Below are positions 24,101 to 31,256 of a stretch of DNA of 37,232 bases, piece after piece. Under the pieces are notes generated by a model, which was given only the letters and a program-made list of their open reading frames with translations, was not told where the DNA came from and ran no database searches. The number at the start of each line of letters is the position of its first letter. Position 1 is the stretch's first letter. This stretch comes from WS-7 sp036505295. Its GTDB lineage: Bacteria; Eisenbacteria; RBG-16-71-46; SZUA-252. The stretch spans positions 1 to 37,232 of the forward strand of contig DASXTQ010000106.1 in the NCBI GenBank assembly GCA_036505295.1. The letters are read 5' to 3'. The position numbers and the translations under genes are program-made.

Positions 24101-24304
24101 CTCGCCGCGCCGATCCTCGTTCTCCAGGGCGCGGCGGTAGTACTCGAGCGCTACCGCGAAGTTATCGGCTGCGAAATAGAGATCGCCGAGCTCCTGGGCC
24201 TTGCGATCCCCATCCGCGTTTTGCTTTTCATTTGGCGGGGGCGGGGGATCCCCAAGGGTCCGGTTATGTCTGCTCGGTCGGTCTTTGGGAACAAATCCTT
24301 CCAT
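21167..24304 (-). CDS. TPR-GAF-AAA+ sigma-54-dependent transcriptional activator
   Basis: A 1045-aa regulator. Residues about 30-530 are a long array of TPR helices; about 560-705 a GAF-type sensor domain; 720-960 the sigma-54 interaction AAA+ domain with Walker A GETGSGKG (757-764), the GAFTGA loop (804-809), Walker B LFLDEVD and an arginine-finger RERPEDIP region; 990-1045 a Fis-type helix-turn-helix. With GAFTGA intact it should remodel sigma-54 polymerase at GG/GC promoters. There is no receiver domain, so the input is probably a ligand or protein bound by TPR or GAF. It is 54 nt after a small exported-protein gene, and two sigma-54-type promoters lie downstream. Confidence 0.93.
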   Translation of the reverse strand: MEGFVPKDRPSRHNRTLGDPPPPPNEKQNADGDRKAQELGDLYFAADNFAVALEYYRRALENEDRRGEGANQESLLKTGTQIVECLRHRGDLNEAVEALHDLHRKLRPHVTREQIGRLSSRLGILLFERGRYRAAHRAASLAYRLLRDTTLNLDLGHTEMCLGAIALRTGEWNSARDHFESAIATYRRADYQSGMAVGYNNLGLLYKNQCRFKESVRFLEQALRISERSGHYHDAATYVHNLGLVHDKMGDWDLAEEHYRRGLQMYTEVGYAAGRARALGCLGNLKRKRRDWGQAEELIRESLALATERGYPRETILAREALGDYFLDRGVLLEARREFETAFAMADQVAPESDLTVELLRRLGEVHLAALELEPAVRFAERALVSARRLGDRLEEACSLKLIGLASAEAGDLDQARGYLDQASEILQQIGKRYELARLCFSAGLAWRKRARRGKSRAILDESVSYLRRAVAGFESFGLAELTAGALLELARSEMHRGLTDEAVIHLDHAASLFSDHEEPALEREIEVFQREVEQGLIEGTSAQSNEFAAFDEIRRVLRVEEGEGSLQEILGMLVRRSGAARGCVVAPASDGSATVLAAAGFSLRVAQDLLRELLARVGAERLGSGPVVSSRAGVDPRFRDFPASHALSPRTSLVIMPLSLPSGQAGFLYLDRPADAPLGAFKQREVNLIAALSNYISVAILEMQRRELARENVSLRGRLLGTADDHGIITRSRELLEIISLLERVGPSDATILIEGETGSGKGLLARAIHASSNRANRPLIQVNCAALPEPLLESELFGHVQGAFTGAVREKAGLFVEANGGTLFLDEVDKTTITIQGKLLQVLDNREVRPVGGNKSTKVDVRVLCATNVNLKSRIAKGEFLEDLYYRLNDICFRVPPLRERPEDIPLLVDHSLQRFAAEMGKAIHAVEPEVLRLFAELPWRGNVRELEKVIKRMVVLANDGEPLSMRLVPRELLRPEEEINDSPATLKAEVAKVERKLIGQALERNGWNKLRAARALSLSYPTLLQKIKIYQLDRRLVIRQRS

Positions 24305-24358
24305 ACCGGCCCTCTACTGCCGATTTTGGGTCGCTCAGATGCGAGAGCTTGGAGTGCT

Positions 24359-24688
24359 CTAGCGCAGCCAGAACGGCCAGTAGTTCACTCGGGTTACCGC
24401 AAAGAACAACCTCACACCCCGGAAATCGTAGCGGGCGATTCTCACCGTCCACACGTTTCCGTAGTTTCCTCCCGGCACCTGTTCGTTTGAGCCGGAAATC
24501 GGGCGCAAACTGGGTGCTTTGAGCACGACGCCATCGTTATCGCCTTTTGGATCAGGATCTGGCGGGCCGACGTCTTCCCATCCAATGGGCCTGGCGACGG
24601 CGACTTTCGTGCTCGCTGGGAGGAGACAAAGGACTGCGGCGAGGATTGCCAAAGCGGCAACAAAGTGACCTGGAACCCGGATCCTCAT
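24359..24688 (-). CDS. small exported protein of unknown function
   Basis: A 109-aa protein with a signal peptide (MRIR start, core about 9-24, cut near VAVARP) leaving a mature chain of about 75 residues: an acidic Pro/Asp/Gly-rich part (VGPPDPDPKGDNDG) and a basic, aromatic C-terminus (VRIARYDFRG, VNYWPFWLR). I recognise no family. GAGGAG precedes the ATG; the open frame further upstream is not used. It lies under a strong promoter and 54 nt before the TPR regulator, so the pair is co-transcribed. It could be a surface factor or a secreted signal sensed by the regulator; that is conjecture. Confidence 0.65.
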   Translation of the reverse strand: MRIRVPGHFVAALAILAAVLCLLPASTKVAVARPIGWEDVGPPDPDPKGDNDGVVLKAPSLRPISGSNEQVPGGNYGNVWTVRIARYDFRGVRLFFAVTRVNYWPFWLR

Positions 24689-24727
24689 GTATTGCTCCTC
24701 GGAGAAGACACCCGGCAAAAGTGGTCG

Positions 24728-24747
24728 CCCGAAAACCATTTTTCGGG
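24728..24747. repeat. perfect hairpin in the leader of the small exported protein
   Basis: An 8-bp perfect inverted repeat (24728-24735 with 24740-24747) with a 4-nt loop sits 40-59 nt before the ATG, inside the approximately 155-nt leader. On the plus strand it is followed by TTTTT and could block opposing transcripts; on the minus strand it would be a leader stem-loop. A second small dyad (GTCCC/GGGAC) lies nearby. Confidence 0.55.
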
Positions 24748-24850
24748 TTTTTCGTCTGCGGTTGGCTTGGAATCCGACTACTTGGGTCGAATCCCTGGGA
24801 GGGAGTCCCTGGGGACAGGCCACCCGCAGACTTGACTACCTTTGTAAATC

Positions 24851-24879
24851 AATATAGCTCGTTCAATTAGCCGCGTCAA
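24851..24879 (-). promoter_or_regulatory. sigma-70 promoter of the exported-protein/activator operon
   Basis: TTGACG (24879-24874), a 17-nt spacer and TATATT (24856-24851) on the minus strand. It lies in a locally AT-rich patch just after the ppx stop. The start near 24844 gives a leader of about 155 nt. Confidence 0.85.
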
Positions 24880-24907
24880 GAGAAATAGGTGCTTTTTGCA
24901 ACCCTGC

Positions 24908-25864
24908 TCAGTTTCCGACCGGTTCCCCCTGGACCCTCCAAACCTTCCGGGCCTCGCTCAAGACCAGCCCGTAGCGAAGTCCTCTCGTGGAAACGTACAC
25001 CCCGGCAACGGGGAATCGGTTCACGAATTCGGAGAGGATCACGGCCCCGGCAGGAATGATGTCCGCCCTGCCTCGGCTCACGCCGGCCAGATCGCGCCTC
25101 TGATTTAGAGGGATCGAGCAGAGGTGTTTCTCGATGGACGCGATGCGCTCTCGGCTCAGGAGGTGATTCTCGATGCGGGAGGGATCGTATTTCGTGAGGC
25201 CCAAGTCGAGTGCGCCAAATGCCGTTACGGTGCCCCCAACCCCGACGGCCCGATCGATCCGGCTGCCGTCGAACGCCCCGAGCTTTTCCGCGAAAACCTC
25301 GCGGACATGGGCCCGGATCTGTTCCAGCTCGCCGACGGCCGGGGGATCACCCTGTACCAGCCTCTCAGTAAGCCGGACGCAACCCAGCTCGAGGCTGATA
25401 AGCTGTGTGCCCTTCTCCCCTTCGCCACAGATGATCTCGGTGCTTCCACCGCCGATGTCGACGACGACCGACCGGCCGTGCGGCGCGCTGAGGCCGCTCA
25501 TCACGGCGAGGAATACGAGCCGCGCCTCTTCTTCTCCGGTGAGGATGTCGACGGGGTATCCGATGCGCTGGGCGTACCTGTCCGCTACATCACGCCCGTT
25601 GCGGGCAACCCGGAAGGCATTGGTTCCAGCGACGCGGATCTGGCTCGCCCCGCTGTACTCCGCCTCGTGGACAAAGCGCTCGAGGCAATCGAGGGTTCTT
25701 GCGGCGGCTGCCTCATCGATCACACCGGTCCGATCGAGCCCCTCGCCCAGACGTGAGATCTCTCCCATCCGGTGGGCTGTCTTGAGGCGCTCTTTCTCGT
25801 CCACGTCGGCGACCAGTAGACGCACCGAGTTGGTGCCGATATCGACTGCGCCGATCCTCACCAT
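24908..25864 (-). CDS. ppx: Ppx/GppA-family phosphatase
   Basis: A 318-aa protein of the actin-like ASKHA fold, with phosphate-loop motifs GAVDIGTNSVRLLV (5-18) and VVDIGGGSTEI (about 139-149) and the GVGGTVTAFGAL motif (about 209-220). The family removes phosphates from polyphosphate or pppGpp. At about 300 aa it has only the catalytic module, like the short forms in many phyla, and lacks the C-terminal HD-like domain of E. coli Ppx; the preferred substrate cannot be told. It is divergent from rlmN and separated from the minus operon downstream by a new promoter. Confidence 0.92.
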   Translation of the reverse strand: MVRIGAVDIGTNSVRLLVADVDEKERLKTAHRMGEISRLGEGLDRTGVIDEAAAARTLDCLERFVHEAEYSGASQIRVAGTNAFRVARNGRDVADRYAQRIGYPVDILTGEEEARLVFLAVMSGLSAPHGRSVVVDIGGGSTEIICGEGEKGTQLISLELGCVRLTERLVQGDPPAVGELEQIRAHVREVFAEKLGAFDGSRIDRAVGVGGTVTAFGALDLGLTKYDPSRIENHLLSRERIASIEKHLCSIPLNQRRDLAGVSRGRADIIPAGAVILSEFVNRFPVAGVYVSTRGLRYGLVLSEARKVWRVQGEPVGN

Positions 25865-25895
25865 GCCTTGAGCCAGATGTGGCGCCTGATCTGCC

Positions 25896-25909
25896 CTCCT
25901 CGCGAGGAG
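25896..25909. repeat. perfect 14-bp palindrome between ppx and rlmN
   Basis: CTCCTCGCGAGGAG is its own reverse complement and lies 32-45 nt upstream of the ppx start in the 111-nt divergent intergenic region. It may be an operator for ppx, inferred from position only. Confidence 0.35.
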
Positions 25910-25938
25910 AGATTGAGAGCGATGAGACCCCCCCGCCG

Positions 25939-25967
25939 TTGACTCAACTAGGGAGGGACCTTACCAT
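25939..25967 (+). promoter_or_regulatory. promoter of rlmN
   Basis: TTGACT (25939-25944), a 17-nt spacer and TACCAT (25962-25967) end 8 nt before the rlmN ATG at 25976, the same geometry as at lpxH. The -35 lies inside the palindrome GTTGACTCAAC (25938-25948). Confidence 0.5.
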
Positions 25968-25975
25968 GAGCTACC

Positions 25976-27079
25976 ATGGAAGTAAAGTCGGAAACCCTTG
26001 CAAGGCCGAAAAATGGGCCGCCTTTCACCGCTCCCGAACCGCGGGAGAATCTGCTCGGCCGGCCCGTGTCCGATCTTGAAGGGCTTTTCTATTCGATCGG
26101 GGAGAAACCCTATCGGGGGCGCCAGGTCGCGGACTGGATCTACGGGCGCGGCGTGACCGACTTCGCTGCGATGACGAACCTTCCCGCGGCCCTGCGATCC
26201 AAGCTCGCGGAGCGGTTCGTCATCGGCGTCCTGGAAGAGCGGTCCCGCCGGGAAACCGCCGATCGGCGCACGCGGAAGGTCGCATACGAGCTTCCGGGGG
26301 GCGGAATCATCGAATCGGTGTACATGTCGACCCCCAGCCGTATCACGTTCTGCCTCTCCTCGCAGCATGGCTGCGCATTCGCGTGCCGCTTTTGCGCCAC
26401 CGGCCGAATGGGGCGCGGCCGGAACCTTTCTGCCGGGGAAATCCTGGAGCAGGCCTTCCGGCTGAGGAACGAGCTCCCGACCGGCGGGCGCGACTTCAAC
26501 GTCGTCATGATGGGAATGGGAGAGCCGCTCGAAAATTACGATGCCGTGATCGAAGCGCTCACGATTCTGACCGATCCCGCCGGGATGGCCGTGCCCGTCA
26601 AGCGAATCACGATTTCGACGGTCGGGCTCGCGCCTCAAATCATCCGGCTCGCCGACCAGGGGCACCGATTCAGGCTGGCGGTTTCCCTTCACGCCGCCGT
26701 GGACGAGCAGCGATCCAAGCTCATGCCGATCAATCGCCGCTTCCCGCTCGAGCAGCTGATGCGGGCCGTCCGCCACCACGTCGAGCGCACGGGTCGGCGC
26801 GTCACCTTCGAGTACATCCTTCTCGAGGAGCTGAACGACACGGTCGCCGACGCCGCGAGGCTCGTCAGGCTGGTCGCCCAGCTGCCGTGCAAGATCAACC
26901 TGATTCCCTACAACCCGATTGGTCCAGGCCGTTTCAAACGGCCGACGCCGGAGCGCATCCGGCGCTTCGCCGAGTATCTGAGGCCGCGCGTTCCCGCGGT
27001 CACCGTGCGCTACAGCCAGGGGGTTGACATCGGCGCGGCGTGCGGGCAGCTCGCGGGCGAAGCGGAATCCGCCACCTAG
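25976..27079 (+). CDS. rlmN: 23S rRNA/tRNA adenine C2-methyltransferase RlmN
   Basis: A 367-aa radical SAM enzyme that methylates C2 of A2503 in 23S rRNA and A37 of some tRNAs. The cluster motif is C133-x3-C137-x2-C140; the two catalytic cysteines appear as C126 (in FCLSSQ) and C356 near the C-terminus (DIGAACGQL). The GMGEPL motif and NLIPYNP segment are also present. No Shine-Dalgarno site precedes this ATG; a better-spaced one (AGGGAGGG) precedes an out-of-frame ATG at 25966 that opens only 37 codons. The kinase gene follows after 26 nt. Confidence 0.95.
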   Translation: MEVKSETLARPKNGPPFTAPEPRENLLGRPVSDLEGLFYSIGEKPYRGRQVADWIYGRGVTDFAAMTNLPAALRSKLAERFVIGVLEERSRRETADRRTRKVAYELPGGGIIESVYMSTPSRITFCLSSQHGCAFACRFCATGRMGRGRNLSAGEILEQAFRLRNELPTGGRDFNVVMMGMGEPLENYDAVIEALTILTDPAGMAVPVKRITISTVGLAPQIIRLADQGHRFRLAVSLHAAVDEQRSKLMPINRRFPLEQLMRAVRHHVERTGRRVTFEYILLEELNDTVADAARLVRLVAQLPCKINLIPYNPIGPGRFKRPTPERIRRFAEYLRPRVPAVTVRYSQGVDIGAACGQLAGEAESAT

Positions 27080-27105
27080 GTCCGGGCGAGAGCGCGGGGG
27101 AGACG

Positions 27106-28659
27106 ATGCTCGGCACGCTGCGCCAGCGGCTTCTTGCGCTCTTTCTCCTTGTATCCCTGATCCCGTCGCTCGGCCTGACTCTGGTCGTGACCTACTATCT
27201 CTCCCGCAGCATCTCGGCGCTTCGAAACCCCGAGACGGAACATGCGCTCGCGCAATCGCTCGAGGTGATCCGAGAAGGGATCGAGCGGCTTGGGAGCGAC
27301 GCGCGCCAGCACGCCGAAGTGATGGCGCTCGATCCCACCACCCAGCGGCTTTTCGGGTCCGAGCGGATGGCCGATCTGGAGCGCCATCTGCGCGAGGAAG
27401 CGAGAAGCCGCGGGCTCGACTACGTGTGCATGTACCGGATCGGCCCTCCGATCGAGCGGGTCTTCGGGGCCAGGCTGGGTCCGCGCATCACGCTCCCCGA
27501 GCCGGAGCGCGAAACGCTGCTCGGCGCCTTGGAGCAGGGCGGTCTCATCACGGGCGGGGACGCGCCGCGGCAGGTCAGCGGCGTGGCTCCCTTGGGCAAG
27601 GCAGCCATGATCCTCGCCGGGTACCAGCTCGATCCGGAAATTTCCAAGGAGATACTCGCCCTCCAGCAGAATCTCACGATGTACCGAAAGCTGGGCGTCT
27701 ATACGTGGATCTCGGAGCGAAGCCTCTGGATCTTCGCGGCGATCTGGACCGTCGTCCTCGGCCTCGTGAGCTTCGCGCTCGCGTATTTCGTCTCGCGGGA
27801 CACCGCGAGACCAATTCTGGAATTGCGCGGGGCCATGGAGCACGTTTCTTCGGGAGATCTATCCCACCGCGTGAAGCCCTCGGGGACCAAGGAAGTCCGT
27901 TTCCTGGGGACCACGTTCAACCTGATGGTGGAAGAGCTTCAGACATCGCGACGCGCGCTGGTCCGCGCGGAGCGGCTCGCCGCCTGGCGGGAGGTGGCCC
28001 GCGCGGTCGCACACGAGATCCGGAATCCCCTGACGCCGATTCAGTTCGCGCTCGAGCGGCTGAGAGATGAGGCGCGCCGGCCCGAAGCGCCGCGCGCGGA
28101 GGTCGTGCGGGAGAACGCGGACCTCATCCTGAACGAGGTTCACTCGCTCCAGGAATTCGTGACCTCGTTCTCCGCCGTGGCCCAGCTTCCTGAGCCGCAT
28201 TTCGCGTCGTGCGACGTTGGCGCGCTCGCCGAGAATGTGGCCAAGCTCTACCGGGGCTCGACGCCGATCGAATTCCGCGTTGAGGTCGCGGCCCCCCTGC
28301 CGTTAGCCTGGGCCGACGAGGCACAGATCCAGCGCGTGCTGGTGAACCTCATCAAGAACGCGATGGAGGCCTCACCGGAGCGTGGGATCATCACGCTTCG
28401 CGCGCTCCGCGATACGAACGGCGCGGAGCCGCTGCTCCGCGTCGAGATCGAGGACCAGGGACCCGGGATGGATCCCGCCACGCTCGAGCGCGCTGTGGCA
28501 CCCGGATTCACGACGAAATCGACGGGGAGCGGATTGGGGCTCACTCTGGTACAACGAATCGTGGACCAGCACTCGGGTCGCTTCGTTCTGGAAAGCAATC
28601 CGGGAATCGGCACGCGCGCCTGGTTTACGCTGCCCGTCGCATCGGAGGGTGCGGAGTGA
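27106..28659 (+). CDS. NtrY-like sensor histidine kinase
   Basis: A 517-aa membrane kinase: TM1 (about 10-33), an extracytoplasmic sensor of about 170 residues, TM2 (206-229), HAMP (230-283), dimerisation helix with H303 in VAHEIRNPLTP, and a HATPase domain with N417 (NLIKNAM), DQGPGM (450-455) and GSGLGL (474-479). The AHEIRNPLTPI box is characteristic of NtrY/NtrB-type kinases that phosphorylate NtrC-family regulators. GGGGGAG precedes the ATG; its stop overlaps the regulator start as GTGA. The extracytoplasmic domain has no recognised ligand. Confidence 0.92.
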   Translation: MLGTLRQRLLALFLLVSLIPSLGLTLVVTYYLSRSISALRNPETEHALAQSLEVIREGIERLGSDARQHAEVMALDPTTQRLFGSERMADLERHLREEARSRGLDYVCMYRIGPPIERVFGARLGPRITLPEPERETLLGALEQGGLITGGDAPRQVSGVAPLGKAAMILAGYQLDPEISKEILALQQNLTMYRKLGVYTWISERSLWIFAAIWTVVLGLVSFALAYFVSRDTARPILELRGAMEHVSSGDLSHRVKPSGTKEVRFLGTTFNLMVEELQTSRRALVRAERLAAWREVARAVAHEIRNPLTPIQFALERLRDEARRPEAPRAEVVRENADLILNEVHSLQEFVTSFSAVAQLPEPHFASCDVGALAENVAKLYRGSTPIEFRVEVAAPLPLAWADEAQIQRVLVNLIKNAMEASPERGIITLRALRDTNGAEPLLRVEIEDQGPGMDPATLERAVAPGFTTKSTGSGLGLTLVQRIVDQHSGRFVLESNPGIGTRAWFTLPVASEGAE

Positions 28660-30017
28660 GCCAGGGTCCCCGCACACGAGTGCTTGTCGTGGACGATGAG
28701 CCCTCGGTGCTTCTGGAGATCTCGGGCGCGCTCAAGCGGCACTACGACGTCGTCACGGCTCAGAGCGCCGAGGCCGCCGAAGCGATCCTCTCGAAAGAGC
28801 GGGTCGATCTGCTGCTGACCGATCTTCGCCTCCCGGGAAAAGACGGCCTTCATCTGCTCGAGTCCGCCAAAACGTTGAGCCCCGATCTCCCGGTCGTCAT
28901 CATGTCGGGCCATGGGACCATCGAGGAAGCGGTGCGCGCGACCCGGATGGGAGCGGCGGATTTCGTGGAGAAGCCGTTCGGGCCCGACCGGCTGAACGTG
29001 ACCGTCGAGCGCGCCCTGGAGCTGCGCGAGCTCAAGCGCGAGAACGAATCGCTCCGCAGCCTCGCGGGAACGGCGGACGCGATGATCGGGGAAAGCCGCG
29101 CGATGGAGCAGGTTCGCGCGGAGGTCGCGAAAGTGGCGCGCAGCGAGGCGAAGGTGCTGATCACCGGGGAGAGCGGCTCCGGAAAGGAGCTGGTGGCGCG
29201 GGCGATCCACCGCGCGAGCCCCCGGAGCCGGGGACCCTTCGAGAAGCTGAACTGCGCCGCCCTCCCCAAGGATCTGGTCGAGAGCGAGCTCTTCGGGTAC
29301 GAGAAGGGAGCCTTCACCGGAGCGGCACAGATGAAGCGCGGACGCCTCGAGGCCGCCGATCGCGGCACGCTCTTTCTGGACGAGGTCGGCGATATGAGCC
29401 TGGAGACCCAGGCCAAGTTTCTTCGCGCGATCGAGACGGGTGAGATCGAGCGTCTGGGCGGCACCCGCACGATCCAGGTAGACACGCGGATCGTCGCCGC
29501 CACGAACAAGAATCTCTCCGAGGAAATCCAGGCCGGAAGGTTCCGGGAGGATCTCTTCTACCGGTTGAACGTGGTGCCGATCCACGTGCAGCCGCTCCGC
29601 GCGCGGCGGGAGGACATCCCGCTCCTGATCGAGCATTTCATGGGACGTTTCGGACAGGAGCACGGCCGGTCGATGCGCCACATCGCGAAGGAAGCGGTCG
29701 AGCGCCTGGCGCGATACTCGTGGCCGGGGAACGTACGCGAGCTGAAAAACTTCATCGAGAGGCTTCTCATCATGACGGAAGGAGACACGATCGGCCTCCA
29801 CGAGGTCGAGGCCGCCCTTCCCCCCGACAGCGAAGAAGAGCCGGTGAGCGAGATTCGCGCGGCGCGCGACCGCGCGGAGCGCGATGCCATCCAAGCGACG
29901 CTTCGGCAATGCTCCTGGAACGTCACCGAAGCGGCAAAGCGGCTCGGCATGGACCGCGGTTACCTCCACAGGAAGATCAAGCGGTACGGTCTGGTGCGGG
30001 ATGCCCAGACCTCGTAG
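28656..30017 (+). CDS. NtrX/NtrC-family sigma-54 response regulator
   Basis: A 453-aa regulator with a receiver domain (acid pair D13-D14, phospho-acceptor D56 in LLTDLRLPG, K106), an AAA+ domain with Walker A GESGSGKE (171-178), GAFTGA (218-223) and Walker B LFLDEVG, and a C-terminal Fis-type helix-turn-helix (about 410-453). Phosphorylated by the kinase encoded just upstream, it would activate sigma-54 promoters. It starts at a GTG with GGAGGG upstream. Its last 17 nt overlap the next gene. Targets are unknown. Confidence 0.94.
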   Translation: MSQGPRTRVLVVDDEPSVLLEISGALKRHYDVVTAQSAEAAEAILSKERVDLLLTDLRLPGKDGLHLLESAKTLSPDLPVVIMSGHGTIEEAVRATRMGAADFVEKPFGPDRLNVTVERALELRELKRENESLRSLAGTADAMIGESRAMEQVRAEVAKVARSEAKVLITGESGSGKELVARAIHRASPRSRGPFEKLNCAALPKDLVESELFGYEKGAFTGAAQMKRGRLEAADRGTLFLDEVGDMSLETQAKFLRAIETGEIERLGGTRTIQVDTRIVAATNKNLSEEIQAGRFREDLFYRLNVVPIHVQPLRARREDIPLLIEHFMGRFGQEHGRSMRHIAKEAVERLARYSWPGNVRELKNFIERLLIMTEGDTIGLHEVEAALPPDSEEEPVSEIRAARDRAERDAIQATLRQCSWNVTEAAKRLGMDRGYLHRKIKRYGLVRDAQTS

Positions 30018-31200
30018 CGCCGCTCGCCTCACCGCCCTATCGATTGCATGCGCGGGAGCGCTTTCCCTGGCGGGGACCGCGTGCGGCGCGACGCTCGGAT
30101 CCGACTCGACCTTGGCGCGCCCGGTTCCGCCGCCCCCGGTCAGGCGCGCGGCCGAATGGGAAACACTCGAGACCGGTCTCCCGGAAGAGGCGCGGTTTCA
30201 CCCGATCATCGGCGCGCGCTACAACCGTGTCGATGGCCCCGCCCCCACGCTCGGCGCCGCCTTCCAGCCCGCGCGCGCGCCCGCGCCCGTTCTGTTCGCC
30301 GAGGGAACCTATGCTTTCTCGAGAAAGCGCCCGCTTTATGAGGCGGGATTCGAGGCGCCGCTCGGCGACCGCCCATGGCTCCAGATCGGGGGCTCCGTGT
30401 ACCGGCGGACGTCGACCGAGGATGACTGGATCGTCACCGAGGGGGAAAACACGATCTTCGCCCTCGTGGCGCGGACCGATTATCGCGATCACTACGAATC
30501 GCAAGGAGGGCAAGGGTACATCGGGTGGTCACCCGGATCGGATTTCTCGATTCGTGGCGGGGCCCGCTTTGAGTCCCAAGCCTCCCTCAGCGTCAAGACA
30601 CGGGTCTCGCTGACCGGCCGGCATCCGGAATTCCGCCCCAATCCGCCGATCGAGGACGGGGACGAGCAGGCGTTCACGGTCCATTGCCGGATTGGCCCCG
30701 CCCAGCTTCCGGCTCGAGGCGGCACGCACGGCGAGGCGGTGTACGAGCGGTCCGGTCCGCCCCTCAATGGCGATTTCGAGTACGGGAGACTGCGCGGAGC
30801 GATACGGAATCGAATCCGGCTTTCTCCGACCCGGGATCTCCGCGCGCGGCTGATCGTGGGATCCACGCTGACCGGCTCGCTGCCGGCTCAGAAGACCTGG
30901 TACGTGGGTGGGATCGGCACGCTCCGGGGACATGATTTCAAGACGTTCACCGGAGACCAATTCTTCGTCGCGAACGCGGAGTTCTATCAGCGCGCGAGAA
31001 AGAACATCTACGCGTTCACGTTTCTGGACACCGGCGCGGCCTGGTTCGGAAGCGACAATCTCGGCCGCCAGCGCCCCGCCGTGGATCTGGGGTTGGGAGT
31101 GCGGATCGCCGAAGGACCCGCGGCGATAACCGTGGCGAAGAACCTCCGCGACGAAAAGTCCAAGCTGCGTGTCGGAGTCCGCCTCGGAGATCGGTTCTGA
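30001..31200 (+). CDS. Omp85/BamA-type outer-membrane beta-barrel protein
   Basis: A 399-aa exported protein with an N-terminal signal (about 1-28) and a barrel with the Omp85-like RGHDF...GDQFFVANAEF segment (about 310-330) and a terminal aromatic (LRVGVRLGDRF), the usual BAM recognition signal. It looks like a surface-antigen (D15/BamA/TamA) barrel without POTRA repeats. The ATG at 30001 lies inside the regulator gene (17-nt overlap), so translation is coupled. Being in an NtrYX-like operon suggests a role in envelope biogenesis or sensing. Family assignment rests on pattern rather than alignment. Confidence 0.75.
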   Translation: MPRPRSAARLTALSIACAGALSLAGTACGATLGSDSTLARPVPPPPVRRAAEWETLETGLPEEARFHPIIGARYNRVDGPAPTLGAAFQPARAPAPVLFAEGTYAFSRKRPLYEAGFEAPLGDRPWLQIGGSVYRRTSTEDDWIVTEGENTIFALVARTDYRDHYESQGGQGYIGWSPGSDFSIRGGARFESQASLSVKTRVSLTGRHPEFRPNPPIEDGDEQAFTVHCRIGPAQLPARGGTHGEAVYERSGPPLNGDFEYGRLRGAIRNRIRLSPTRDLRARLIVGSTLTGSLPAQKTWYVGGIGTLRGHDFKTFTGDQFFVANAEFYQRARKNIYAFTFLDTGAAWFGSDNLGRQRPAVDLGLGVRIAEGPAAITVAKNLRDEKSKLRVGVRLGDRF

Positions 31201-31256
31201 AGCCCGGGGTTGACCGGGCGGAAGGGGGGGATGGATTCTTCATCCACGCGTGGTGG

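Noticed and set aside
25878..25894. sigma-54-like TGGC-N8-TGC upstream of rlmN
   Set aside because: Spacing fits, but the flanking positions are poor and such matches are expected by chance in GC-rich DNA; a sigma-70-like promoter fits better.
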